A model generated the notes under the pieces. That model ran no database searches. It saw only the letters and a program-made list of their open reading frames with translations, and was not told the DNA's origin. The translations under genes were made by a program, and so were the position numbers. Positions 35,628 to 44,146 of a stretch of DNA of 64,000 nucleotides are shown piece by piece; the first letter of the stretch is position 1; each line of letters opens with the position of its first letter. Source of the DNA: Candidatus Mycobacterium wuenschmannii (GTDB lineage Bacteria > Actinomycetota > Actinomycetes > Mycobacteriales > Mycobacteriaceae); contig NZ_CP126981.1 in NCBI RefSeq assembly GCF_030252325.1, forward strand, positions 2,046,001 through 2,110,000, read 5' to 3'.

Positions 35628-36826
35628 TGGCTCGGCAATTGCAGTCGGCGCTTGGCGAGGATATTGCGCATCATCTCCGAGCTACCACCGGAGATCGTAT
35701 ACGCGCGCGACCACAGCCAGCATTCGCGCAACCGTTTTTTGGCCGCCTGCACGGCGGGTGCGCTATCCCCTACCGCTGTCGCGAACGCTGCGAGTTCTGC
35801 GCCGTACGCCGCGACCTGATGGTAGGTCTCGGCGAAGCTCAGCTTCGCGATCGAGCCGTCACCCGGTTGTTCGTCACCCGATGTCATCCGCTCCACATGA
35901 TCATCGATGAAAGCCTTTGCCACCTCGACCTCGACGGCCAACTCGGCCACCTTCTGGCGGATGTCGGCGGACTCCAAAGCAGGCTCGTCGTCGATGTAGG
36001 CGTGGCGGGCGACCGCGACCAGATCATCGATCAGCAGCTCGAGCAGAATCACGTTGCCGCCGATGCCAAATCGTTCAAAGTCCAGTCCCGCCATGATGAT
36101 TGACCAGCCCTGACCCACCTCACCGATCAGGTTCTCGGCCCCGAGCCGGACTCCGGTGAGGAATACCTCGTTGACCTCGACAGCATCGCCGACCGTGCGG
36201 ATCGGGCGAATCTCGACACCCTCTGCATCGAGCGGCACGGTGAACACCGACAGCCCGTGGTGACGTGAGGATGCCGGGTCGGTGCGGACCAAGGCGAGGC
36301 CCATATCAGCCCAGTGACCGTCGGTAATCCAGGTTTTCTGCCCGTCGATGAGCCAGGCACCGTCGTCTTGCAGTGCGCCACGGCTGCGGACCGCGGCGAT
36401 GTCGCTGCCGGCGTCGGGTTCGCTGAGCAGTTGACACCAGACGTGCTGACTGGAGCGGATCAGCGGTAACAGCTTGCGCTTCTGCTCCTCGGAACCGAAA
36501 TGCAGCAGCACGTGTGCGGCCAGATTGACCTGGTCGACCGGCCGCGGCGCGCGGGCGCGCAAAATCTCCTCGCTCACGACCCGGTCCTGCAGCGGATGGT
36601 AGTCAGCGCGGCCGCCGTGCTCGACCGGCCAGTCGGCGCCCGCCAGGCCAGCGTCGAACAGGCCCGCGAACCACCTGCGCAGCAGGGCTTCCTGTTCGGC
36701 GGTTTCCGGTGCCCGGTGTCCTTCACGTGCCTCGATCGCCGGTGCGTGCTCGGCGATATGCGTCTTGACCTTGCTTCTGAAGTCGGCCAACTCAGCTTCG
36801 GACGGGCGAATACTGAAAGCGCTCAC
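35624..36826 (-). CDS. acyl-CoA dehydrogenase, alpha-type subunit
   Basis: 400 aa from GTG 36826, which shares GTGA with the stop of the beta-type gene; the frame to 36964 is spurious. Core blocks are LLSEPDAGSDIAAVRSRG, IDGQKTWITDGHWADMGLALVRTD and the C-terminal ISGGSSEMMRNILAKRRLQLP. Direct coupling to a beta-type subunit fits an alpha2-beta2 heteromeric enzyme like mycobacterial ChsE1-ChsE2. Confidence 0.88.
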   Translation of the reverse strand: MSAFSIRPSEAELADFRSKVKTHIAEHAPAIEAREGHRAPETAEQEALLRRWFAGLFDAGLAGADWPVEHGGRADYHPLQDRVVSEEILRARAPRPVDQVNLAAHVLLHFGSEEQKRKLLPLIRSSQHVWCQLLSEPDAGSDIAAVRSRGALQDDGAWLIDGQKTWITDGHWADMGLALVRTDPASSRHHGLSVFTVPLDAEGVEIRPIRTVGDAVEVNEVFLTGVRLGAENLIGEVGQGWSIIMAGLDFERFGIGGNVILLELLIDDLVAVARHAYIDDEPALESADIRQKVAELAVEVEVAKAFIDDHVERMTSGDEQPGDGSIAKLSFAETYHQVAAYGAELAAFATAVGDSAPAVQAAKKRLRECWLWSRAYTISGGSSEMMRNILAKRRLQLPSQ

Positions 36827-37791
36827 CAGCCAGACTCTTTCGCCAATGCGGCTCGACTGGAACGCGCCGTACCGATCAGATGCGAGTTGGTGAACACCCG
36901 TCGCAATTCGTAGTGCAGTGGGTACTCCCACGTGAATCCGATTCCGCCGGACAACTGCATGCACTCATCCACGGCGGCGATGGATTTCGCCGCGACGAAG
37001 GCGTGTGCGGCCGCCGTCAGGGCGGTTGCTCTGACGTCCGCGATGGCGATCGCACGTGCCGCCCGCATCACGACAGCTCGCGCTTTGACCACGAAGACCA
37101 ATAGCTCGACGAGCCGATGCTGGATTGCTTGAAAACTGGCGATGGGGGCGCCGAAGGCCACCCGTTCCTTGAGGTAGGCGGTAAGCCGCTCCACAGTCAT
37201 CGACACGGCCCCGATGGAATCAGCGGAGATAAGCAGCTGCGCCACCCCGAGCAACTCGTGAGCCCGTTCGGGCGACCCGATCACCTCGCCGGGTGCGAGG
37301 TCGAAGTCGGTGCGCCACACCGTCCTACTGACATCCAGCAGATCGTCATCCAGCGCGAATAGCCCCGGAGTGAGCTCACCGAGAAGGTGAATTCCGTTGG
37401 GATCCAACACAAAAACGAGGTCCAGCTGATCCCCGCGGACGACGCGCGCGTGGTCATCAGCGATCGCGAAACCCGCGGATGAGCTGCCGGCCAGCAGGCC
37501 AGGCAATAGCTGCTCCCTGACCTGCTCCGGCGCTGAGGCAAGCGCAGCGGCGCCCATCGTGGTGCCGAACCATGCCGAAGCGTCTTGCGCTCGCCCCAAT
37601 TCCTCGGCCACGACGCACGTCTCGACCGGGCGCCACCCAGCACCACCAAGTTCCTCGTCGACGAGCAAGCCGGTCCAGTCCATGGCCGCGAGGTCCTTGA
37701 CGGTGCCCCGCTCCCCCCGTTCGGCGAGAAATTCGCGCGCCGACAACCTCAAGAGGTCGAGGTCGACGTCAAGTGAGTCCTCGCCTGCCAT
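36823..37791 (-). CDS. acyl-CoA dehydrogenase, beta-type subunit
   Basis: 322 aa from ATG 37791, short for an ACAD. The C-terminal domain is clear: KERVAFGAPIASFQAIQHRLVE, QLSGGIGFTWEYPLHYELRRVFTNS. The middle beta-domain is short and poorly conserved and the alpha-type GGxxExxRNIL end is missing. It is expected to supply half of the FAD site to the 35624-36826 partner. It follows the amidohydrolase gene by 7 bp. Confidence 0.85.
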   Translation of the reverse strand: MAGEDSLDVDLDLLRLSAREFLAERGERGTVKDLAAMDWTGLLVDEELGGAGWRPVETCVVAEELGRAQDASAWFGTTMGAAALASAPEQVREQLLPGLLAGSSSAGFAIADDHARVVRGDQLDLVFVLDPNGIHLLGELTPGLFALDDDLLDVSRTVWRTDFDLAPGEVIGSPERAHELLGVAQLLISADSIGAVSMTVERLTAYLKERVAFGAPIASFQAIQHRLVELLVFVVKARAVVMRAARAIAIADVRATALTAAAHAFVAAKSIAAVDECMQLSGGIGFTWEYPLHYELRRVFTNSHLIGTARSSRAALAKESGW

Positions 37792-37798
37792 GCGGCCG

Positions 37799-38995
37799 TC
37801 AGCCTCGGACGAGCAACTGCTCGGCGTTATCGCGCATGATCCGCCGCTTAGCGGCGTCGTCCAGTGGATCGAGCAGCTTGACGAAGTCTGCGGGCTCGGC
37901 CATGCCTTCGGCGTGCGGGTAATCAGACCCCATAACCAGGCAGTCGTCGTATCCCATGCTCGAGACGATCGCGGGGATGTCGTCCTCGGGATAGGGGACC
38001 ACACGGACGTGCCGGCGGAAAATTGACGACGGTCGCTCGGTCAGCTTCCCGCCGATCCACGGACCATTGCGGCCCATACCGCGACTTTTGTCCATGTGCC
38101 GAACGAAGAAGGGCACCCATTCCGCTCCGTGCTCGGCGACCAGGACGTTGAGGTTCGGGAAGCGACCGAAGAGGTTGTCAAAGATCAGTGCGGACAGCGT
38201 GTCCTCGATCGGTCGTTGCCCATAGATGTTCATCCACTGCCACGCCGACATATGCCACGACGCCGGGTCGGAGTTCTGTCCCCACGCGGGTGAAATCGCG
38301 TCGAAATACCAGAACGGCATGATGTGGTAAACGAGGACGCAACCGGCCTCCTGCAGGCGTGCGTAAATAGGGTCGAAGTAGGGATCGCCCGGCGATCGAC
38401 CGTAGGCAGGACCCGTTGGCAGCATCACAAACTTCGCGCCTTGGGCGATGATCGCCTCGGTCTCGGCGATCGCAGAATCCAGGTCACGCAGCGACAGCAG
38501 AGCCGTTGCGAAGATCTTGCCGTCGAAGTTGAAGCCCCACTCCTCATCGAACCACCGGTTGAACGAGCGCAGGTTCGCATACAGCGCTTCGGTGTCGTCG
38601 ACGTAGTGTTCAGCGGCCAACGCCATACCGCTGGGATAGATGACCATCCGGTCAATGTTCTGCTCCGCCATCACCGACAGGCGCGGGACGCGCGACACGA
38701 ATTCCGGTTGCATGGGCTGCGGCTCGTAGTTCTCCTCGGGGTTACCCGACCCCATCTGCCGGAGCATCTCCTTGAGCGAGCCGGGCCGGTAGGCGACATC
38801 CAGGCCCAGACCGCCTTCGCTGTTGAAGGTCGCGACGCGGTGCCCCGCAAGGATCACCTCGACTCCGTCGGCGCCGCGCACCGTCGTGATGGCGCGATCC
38901 CGAAACTTTTCCGGCAGATAGCGGGTGAATGCGTCCCGCGGCTCGTAGCAGTGGGTGTCGCAGTCAAAGATGCCGTATTCGAGTTTCGTCGTCAC
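37799..38995 (-). CDS. amidohydrolase-family protein (COG2159 type), paralogue 3
   Basis: 398 aa; GTG at 38995 follows GAAGGAGCGACGCG. FDCDTHCYEPRDAFTRYLPE at the start, a VYHIMPFWYFD strand with the internal His, and VMGSDYPHAEGMAEP at the end carry the presumed metal ligands. It is the first gene of a minus operon (amidohydrolase, ACAD beta, ACAD alpha, FadD, LLM remnant) behind the perfect dyad at 39013. Confidence 0.85.
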   Translation of the reverse strand: MTTKLEYGIFDCDTHCYEPRDAFTRYLPEKFRDRAITTVRGADGVEVILAGHRVATFNSEGGLGLDVAYRPGSLKEMLRQMGSGNPEENYEPQPMQPEFVSRVPRLSVMAEQNIDRMVIYPSGMALAAEHYVDDTEALYANLRSFNRWFDEEWGFNFDGKIFATALLSLRDLDSAIAETEAIIAQGAKFVMLPTGPAYGRSPGDPYFDPIYARLQEAGCVLVYHIMPFWYFDAISPAWGQNSDPASWHMSAWQWMNIYGQRPIEDTLSALIFDNLFGRFPNLNVLVAEHGAEWVPFFVRHMDKSRGMGRNGPWIGGKLTERPSSIFRRHVRVVPYPEDDIPAIVSSMGYDDCLVMGSDYPHAEGMAEPADFVKLLDPLDDAAKRRIMRDNAEQLLVRG

Positions 38996-39012
38996 CGCGT
39001 CGCTCCTTCAGC

Positions 39013-39028
39013 GAGAATGCTTATTCTC
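39013..39028. promoter_or_regulatory. perfect GAGAA-N6-TTCTC dyad (operator candidate 2)
   Basis: GAGAA (39013-39017), TGCTTA, TTCTC (39024-39028) lies between divergent starts at 38995 (-) and 39194 (+). For the + strand, TTCTCT at 39024-39029 is 17 bp upstream of the -10 TATCCT at 39047-39052. A repressor bound here would cover the -35 region. Confidence 0.72.
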
Positions 39029-39046
39029 TAATTTCAAAAAAGATAC

Positions 39047-39052
39047 TATCCT
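39047..39052 (+). promoter_or_regulatory. -10 element TATCCT
   Basis: TATCCT fits the mycobacterial TANNNT -10. It is followed 9 bp later by an ATG at 39062 that opens a 15-codon frame ending at 39109. The ACAD gene begins further on, at 39194. The promoter element is identical to that at 59083. Confidence 0.55.
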
Positions 39053-39193
39053 CATTCGGCAATGACCATCCCGGGCCTCGATGCCAGGAATCCGCCGGCA
39101 GTGTCGTGAGTTGTGGACGGCAGGACGGCCGCGGCCGCATTGTGCGCGCACCACGACCGTCGACTGAAAGGCTCAAAGCTATCAAAGCCATTG

Positions 39194-40336
39194 ATGGACA
39201 ACGAGATCAACGAACAAATGACTGATATCGACGACCTCCGCGGCGTGGTGCGCGACTACCTGACCGCGACGTCACCGAGCGAGACCGTCCGCGAGTTGAT
39301 GCTGACCGAAGCCGGTTACGACGAGGCGGCGTGGCTGAAGATGGCCCACGAGTTGGGCCTGCATGGCATCGCCGTTCCTGAACGTTGGGGCGGCGCCGGG
39401 GCCGGCGTTGCCGAGCTGGCGGTGGTGTTCGAGGAGATGGGGCGCGCCCTGCTGTGCTCCCCCTTCTACGCCACCGTGGGCCTGGCTACACAAGCCATCC
39501 TCGCCAGCGGCGACGACACAGCCGCCGAACGCTTCATTCCCGGATTCGTGGACGGCTCGACTACCGCGACGTTGATCCTGAATGGTCACCTCGACGTCTG
39601 GGACCCCGAGGCGGTGACGTTGCGGGCTGACCGAGACGGCGCCGGTCACCGGATCCACGGCGAGGCACCTCTGGTCATCGATGGTCATACCGCCGATATC
39701 GTTCTGGCGGTGGCCAATACGCCCGCTGGGATCTCGCTGTTCGCGGTGAACGCCCGATCGGAGGGGGTCACGTGCACGCCGCTGGCCGGAATCGATCGCA
39801 CCCGCAAGGTCGCCCATGTGGAGTTCGACAACGCGAGCGCGCAGATAATCGGAACCGATGGTGGCGCAGCAGACTTCCTGGCGCGCGCCTCGGACCTTGG
39901 CATCGTGGCGCTGGCGGCCGAACAGGTGGGTGCGGCACAACGATGCCTCGACATGGCCGTCGACTATGCCAAGAGCCGGATTCAGTTCGGCCGGCCGATC
40001 GGCAGCTTTCAAGCGATCAAACACCGCTGTGCGGACATGCTGATCCAGGTAGAAGGCGCTCGCTCGGCCGCATCGCACGCCGCCGATATTGCCGACTCGG
40101 CCGAACCTGAGGAGCTCGCGACGGCCGCATCAGTCGCGAAAATGGCCTGTTCGGAAGCCCTCCTACAGGCCGCACTCGACAACATGCGCATCCACGGCGG
40201 CATCGGCTTCACCTGGGAACACGATGCCCACCTGTTCGTCCGACGCGCCAAGGCGACCCAGCTGATCTACGGCAGCCCCGATAGCCACGCCCAACGCCTC
40301 GCCGCACTCGTCTCCGAAGTGAAAGGATCCTTGTGA
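39194..40336 (+). CDS. acyl-CoA dehydrogenase, beta-type subunit
   Basis: 380 aa from ATG 39194; ATG 39218 and a GTG at 39113 are other possible starts, and none has a strong ribosome site. LGLHGIAVPERWGGAGAGV, KSRIQFGRPIGSFQAIKHRCADM and IHGGIGFTWEHDAHLFVRRAKATQLIYGSPDSH mark the beta type. It is coupled by GTGA to an LLM oxidoreductase. No alpha-type ACAD adjoins it; the alpha-type at 24967 is the only other unpaired one. Confidence 0.86.
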   Translation: MDNEINEQMTDIDDLRGVVRDYLTATSPSETVRELMLTEAGYDEAAWLKMAHELGLHGIAVPERWGGAGAGVAELAVVFEEMGRALLCSPFYATVGLATQAILASGDDTAAERFIPGFVDGSTTATLILNGHLDVWDPEAVTLRADRDGAGHRIHGEAPLVIDGHTADIVLAVANTPAGISLFAVNARSEGVTCTPLAGIDRTRKVAHVEFDNASAQIIGTDGGAADFLARASDLGIVALAAEQVGAAQRCLDMAVDYAKSRIQFGRPIGSFQAIKHRCADMLIQVEGARSAASHAADIADSAEPEELATAASVAKMACSEALLQAALDNMRIHGGIGFTWEHDAHLFVRRAKATQLIYGSPDSHAQRLAALVSEVKGSL

Positions 40337-41235
40337 CCATTTCGTTTTCCCTCGAATTGCCCACCCAGCGTGTCGAAGCGGTGGAGGAATTCGTCACCGC
40401 CGGCGCCATCGCCGACATTGCGCGTGTGGCCGAGGAGACCGGGTTCGCGGCGGTCCACGTGACCGACCACCCCGCACCTGACGCGAAGTGGCTCGACCAT
40501 GGTGGTCACCACGCCCTCGATCCATTCGTCGCGTTGGCCTTCGCAGCCGCGGCAACCACCGACGTCAGGCTGTTGACCAACGTCTACATTGCCGCCTACC
40601 GCAACCCGTTTCTCGGCGCGAAATCGATTCAGAGTCTCGCCGCGCTGTCGAACGGCCGGCTTATCCTGGGTACTGCTGCGGGATATCTCAAACCCGAGTT
40701 CAAGGCGCTGGGAATCGATTTCGACACCCGCGGCGCCCTGCTCGATGAGGCACTCGACGTGCTGGACCAGGTACTCACCGGTGCCGATATTGCCTATGAG
40801 GGAACGTCATTCGCCGCGCGCGGTGTTCGTCTGCGACCCCTACCGGCCAGTCCTCCGCCCGTCTGGGTCGGCGGCAACAGCAAGCCTGCCGTTCGACGGG
40901 CCGTGTCGCGCGCTCAGGGATGGGCGCCGTTCAACACGTTCGGTTATGCCGCAGCCTCGCGTACCGCGGAGATCTCCACGATCGAGGATCTGGAACTCGC
41001 GATCGCCTGGGCACGGCGCTACGCAAGCGACATCGGCCGTACCGAACCGCTGGACATCTGCTTCTCCGCGGGAAACCTGTTGGACGACAACAGGTCGGCA
41101 GACGAACGACATGCGACCATTGCCAAGCTGGCAGCCGCTGGAGTGACGTGGCTGACGATCGCGCCGCCAGGAGCGGACCGCACCGAGGTGATCGAACGTT
41201 CCCGCGCCTTCGCCAAGGAGTTCATCACGGTGTGA
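40333..41235 (+). CDS. LLM-class F420-dependent oxidoreductase
   Basis: 300 aa; GTG overlaps the ACAD stop by 4 nt. TIM-barrel LLM features: FAAVHVTDHPAPDAKW, RLLTNVYIAAYRNPFLGAKSIQSLAALSNGRLILGTAAGYL, PPVWVGGNS and VTWLTIAPPG. Likely F420-dependent redox of a hydroxyl/keto group or a double bond. It ends 7 bp before a convergent NTF2-fold gene. Confidence 0.86.
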   Translation: MTISFSLELPTQRVEAVEEFVTAGAIADIARVAEETGFAAVHVTDHPAPDAKWLDHGGHHALDPFVALAFAAAATTDVRLLTNVYIAAYRNPFLGAKSIQSLAALSNGRLILGTAAGYLKPEFKALGIDFDTRGALLDEALDVLDQVLTGADIAYEGTSFAARGVRLRPLPASPPPVWVGGNSKPAVRRAVSRAQGWAPFNTFGYAAASRTAEISTIEDLELAIAWARRYASDIGRTEPLDICFSAGNLLDDNRSADERHATIAKLAAAGVTWLTIAPPGADRTEVIERSRAFAKEFITV

Positions 41236-41242
41236 CCCGCCG

Positions 41243-41680
41243 TCAGCCCATCAGGGTGTCGGCGGCGAAGGCGTCCACTGCGATACGGCGATGTGCGAAC
41301 AGCCACCGGCTTTCCACCGGCACGAGCACGTCTCGGTAGCGGCCCCAATGGTCGAGCCCGATGTCGGTGTGCACAGCGAAGTAGCTACTGACCTCGACCC
41401 GGTCGCGATCCACTTTCCCGAACCGGACGCTCGACACGTGATGCCGGACATGCGTCGGCACTGGTCGCCCAGAGCCCGCGGGCTGGGTAACTGCGGCACC
41501 CAGACCCGCTTCGATTTCCGCGGGACCCGTGAGAGGCTCGGCGCCGCCGGTGAATTCCAGCACGCCCCTGGTGTCGAAACACCCGGCTAGCGCGTGAAGA
41601 TCGAAGCGGTCGGTCGCCGCGGTGTAATCCGCCAATGTTTGACGCACCGACTCGCGAACATCGAGCTCCCATGCCTCCAC
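41243..41680 (-). CDS. NTF2/SnoaL-fold protein
   Basis: 145 aa. The cone-shaped NTF2 fold is suggested by an N-terminal helix pair (VRQTLADYTAATDRFDLHALAGCF), a TGPAEIEAGL turn, HHVSSVRFG, and VSSYFAVHTDIGLDHWGRYRDVLV strands. Members include ring isomerases, dehydratases and hydroxylase-like enzymes, or have no known activity. Two other NTF2-fold genes are at 55266 and 58449. It is divergent from the isochorismatase-fold gene at 41746. Confidence 0.75.
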   Translation of the reverse strand: MEAWELDVRESVRQTLADYTAATDRFDLHALAGCFDTRGVLEFTGGAEPLTGPAEIEAGLGAAVTQPAGSGRPVPTHVRHHVSSVRFGKVDRDRVEVSSYFAVHTDIGLDHWGRYRDVLVPVESRWLFAHRRIAVDAFAADTLMG

Positions 41681-41729
41681 CCGGCCTCCTCACACAAAGG
41701 TTCATCTGGAACAAGCTTTTGCGTCACAC

Positions 41730-41745
41730 GATAACGTGTGTTCTC
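41730..41745. promoter_or_regulatory. GATAA-N6-TTCTC dyad abutting a start codon
   Basis: GATAA (41730-41734), CGTGTG, TTCTC (41741-41745) is one mismatch from the perfect dyad and touches the ATG at 41746. TAACGT (41732-41737) inside it can serve as a -10 for a leaderless transcript, so the operator would cover the -10 itself. Confidence 0.6.
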
Positions 41746-42381
41746 ATGCCGCAACCACGCTTGCAAGACCTTCTCGACCCCGCCACTACCGCGCTGGTGA
41801 CTCAGGAGTGCCAGGGTGGGGTTATTGGCCCACAGGCCGGCCTACCGTTCCTTGCCGAAGAGGCTCGCCGCGAGGCGATTCCGAACATCGCCGCATTGGT
41901 CGAGGCCGCCAGGGCGGCAGGCGTTGCCGTCGTGCATTGCCTCATCGAGAAGCGGTCCGACAACCGCGGGTCGAACACCAATGCCCGGTTGTTCATGGCG
42001 GGCAAGTCCTTCGCCGCGGACTTGACTCCCGGTAGTCCCGGCGCGTCCGTTTTGCCCGAGCTCGGTCCGGCGCCCACTGACCTGGTGCTCACCCGGACCC
42101 ATGGCGTCGGGCCCATGACCGGTACCGATCTCGACTCCGTCCTAAGGAACATGAACATCAAGACGATTGTGGGCGTTGGAGTTTCGGTCAACATCGCAAT
42201 ACAGAACTTTGTGATGGACGCCGTGAATCGCAGCTACCAGTTTGTGCTGCCGCGCGACGCGGTGAGTGGATATCCGCGGGAATACGCCGAGTCCATCATC
42301 GACAACACGTTGGCACTGCTGACCACCGTGACCACCACCGCTGCGGTAGTCGACGCATGGCAAGAGCTCAGTCCCCCGTGA
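41746..42381 (+). CDS. isochorismatase-fold protein lacking the canonical triad
   Basis: 211 aa from ATG 41746. The isochorismatase/nicotinamidase fold is visible, but each canonical catalytic position is changed. The Asp of VIDxQ becomes TQECQ, the Lys region becomes TRTHGVGPMTGTDLD, and the TNVCVE Cys loop becomes GVSVNIAIQN, with no Cys. The protein therefore cannot act by the usual Asp-Lys-Cys mechanism. It may be a divergent hydrolase subfamily or a binding protein. It is a single gene between an NTF2-fold gene and an amidohydrolase gene. Confidence 0.75.
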   Translation: MPQPRLQDLLDPATTALVTQECQGGVIGPQAGLPFLAEEARREAIPNIAALVEAARAAGVAVVHCLIEKRSDNRGSNTNARLFMAGKSFAADLTPGSPGASVLPELGPAPTDLVLTRTHGVGPMTGTDLDSVLRNMNIKTIVGVGVSVNIAIQNFVMDAVNRSYQFVLPRDAVSGYPREYAESIIDNTLALLTTVTTTAAVVDAWQELSPP

Positions 42382-42419
42382 CCCGATCTGGATGTTGCGG
42401 AACGATGATGATAATGTCG

Positions 42420-42447
42420 TTCTCACTTAGCGTAAATGATCATATTC
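42420..42447 (+). promoter_or_regulatory. degenerate operator/promoter before an amidohydrolase gene
   Basis: TTCTC at 42420-42424 is followed 7 bp later by GTAAA-TGATCA-TATTC (42432-42447), a weak version of the dyad. The spacing from TTCTC to TATTC (17 bp counted after TTCTCA) is the same as in the better sites at 29280, 39024 and 59060. A strong ribosome site CAGGAGGAAAG follows, so this gene is not leaderless. Confidence 0.4.
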
Positions 42448-42468
42448 GCTGTTCAGGAGGAAAGTTCA

Positions 42469-43662
42469 ATGTCTTCCCGGTCTCTGCCGTATCCGGTTTT
42501 CGACATCGACAACCACATGTATGAAACCGAGGACGCGCTCACGAAGCACCTGCCGAAGGCGCACCGCGGCAAAGTCGGCTACGTCGACGTCGGCGGCCGG
42601 CCCAAGCTCGTCGTCAAAGACCACATCAGTCATATGATTCCCAACCCGACGTTCGCGCGGGTCGCGCGACCGGGTAGCGCTGAGGACTACTTCCTGGGCA
42701 ACAATCCGGAGGGCCTCGACTTCCGCCAATTCATCGGTGAGGCAATGGATGTCATCCCTGCCTACCAGGCACCCGCACCGCGACTGGAATTGATGGACGA
42801 ACTGGGCATCGACCAGTGCGTGATGTACCCGACGCTGGCGAGTCTCATCGAGGAACGCACCACCGACGACGTCATCCTCACCCACGCGATCATCCACGCG
42901 CTCAACGAATGGATGCTCGAGCATTGGACGTTCAACTATAAAGACCGAATCTTCCCGACCCCTGTGATCTGCCTGCCCCTCGTAGACGAGGCGATCAACG
43001 AATTGCATTGGTGCCGCGACAACGGCATGAAAACGTTCCTGGTCCGTCCCGCGCCAGTGCCCAGCCGCTTCGGCGGATCACGCTCCATGGGTCTGCCGGA
43101 GTTCGACCCGTTCTGGGAAGAAGTGGTCAACACGGGCATGCCGGTCACGATGCACGCCTCCGACAGCGGCTATCAGAAACACCTCATGGAGTGGGAGGGC
43201 GGCGACGAGTATCTGTCCTTCAAGCCGAGTGCCCTCCGCGAGGTCGTGATGGGCCACCGGGCGATCGAAGACACCTTGGCCGCGATGATCTGCCACGGCG
43301 CGTTGTCGCGCTTCCCCGACCTGAAGATCCTCTGCGTCGAAAACGGCAGCGGCTGGGTGCGCAACCTGCTCGAGCAACTCAACACCGCATACAAGATCAT
43401 GCCCAAGGAGTTCGACGAGCATCCCGTAGAGGTGTTCAAGCGCAACATCTACATCCACCCGTTCCTCGAAGACGACGTCAAGGGCATCGTCGAGATCATG
43501 GGCGAAGATCACGTGATGTTCGGCTCGGACTTCCCGCACCCCGAAGGCATCGGCGACCCGTTGAGTTTCGTCGACCGCCTCGAGGGAGTCTCGGAGTCCG
43601 CGAAAGCAAAGATCATGGGCGGTAACGCCATCGAGCAGCTGAAACTCAAGGTCCCGGCGTGA
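42469..43662 (+). CDS. amidohydrolase-family protein (COG2159 type), paralogue 4
   Basis: 397 aa from ATG 42469, with AGGAGGAAAG upstream. FDIDNHMYETEDALTKHLP, MIPNPTFARVARPGSAEDYF, VTMHASDSGYQKHL and VMFGSDFPHPEGIGDP align closely with paralogue 2 (32404-33582), including the shared IPNPTF motif, so these two are the nearest relatives. It is a metal-dependent hydrolase/decarboxylase fold. It overlaps the MaoC hydratase gene by 4 nt. Confidence 0.86.
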   Translation: MSSRSLPYPVFDIDNHMYETEDALTKHLPKAHRGKVGYVDVGGRPKLVVKDHISHMIPNPTFARVARPGSAEDYFLGNNPEGLDFRQFIGEAMDVIPAYQAPAPRLELMDELGIDQCVMYPTLASLIEERTTDDVILTHAIIHALNEWMLEHWTFNYKDRIFPTPVICLPLVDEAINELHWCRDNGMKTFLVRPAPVPSRFGGSRSMGLPEFDPFWEEVVNTGMPVTMHASDSGYQKHLMEWEGGDEYLSFKPSALREVVMGHRAIEDTLAAMICHGALSRFPDLKILCVENGSGWVRNLLEQLNTAYKIMPKEFDEHPVEVFKRNIYIHPFLEDDVKGIVEIMGEDHVMFGSDFPHPEGIGDPLSFVDRLEGVSESAKAKIMGGNAIEQLKLKVPA

Positions 43663-44135
43663 CGCAGGCGCCCGCCTCTCCGACCGAGTATGACGGGATC
43701 GCGGGCTTCGAGGCGCACGTCGGCCAACACCTTGGCTACAGCGACTGGCACCAGGTGACACAGAAGGAAATCGATCTATTCGCTGAGGCGACCGGAGATC
43801 ATCAATGGATTCATGTCGATCCGGAAAAGGCAGCGGCCGGCCCCTACGGGTCTACCATCGCGCACGGCTATCTGACCTTGTCGCTGGTACCTATTCTCGT
43901 ACAACAGATATACCGCATAACCGGTCTTGCGATGCAAGTCAACTACGGCTCGGACAAACTGCGCTTCCCTGCGCCGGTGCCTGTCGATTCCCGGATCCGG
44001 GCAGGGGCAGAGCTGGTGAAGGTGGAGCGGAACGACAAGGGCGGGCGCGCCACCGTGCGGGTCACCGTTGAAGTCGAAGGAAGCGAACGGCCTGCGTGTG
44101 TCGTAGACACCATCGCCGCGATGGTCGACGCCTGA
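43659..44135 (+). CDS. MaoC-family (R)-specific enoyl-CoA hydratase
   Basis: 158 aa. The hydratase 2 motif is intact: FAEATGDHQWIHVDPEKAA (catalytic Asp and His), then GPYGSTIAHGYLTLSL. A NodN-like start (FEAHVGQHLGYSDW) fits. It hydrates trans-2-enoyl-CoA to (R)-3-hydroxyacyl-CoA. It is translationally coupled to the amidohydrolase gene. Confidence 0.9.
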   Translation: MTQAPASPTEYDGIAGFEAHVGQHLGYSDWHQVTQKEIDLFAEATGDHQWIHVDPEKAAAGPYGSTIAHGYLTLSLVPILVQQIYRITGLAMQVNYGSDKLRFPAPVPVDSRIRAGAELVKVERNDKGGRATVRVTVEVEGSERPACVVDTIAAMVDA

Positions 44136-44146
44136 CGACGCAACTC

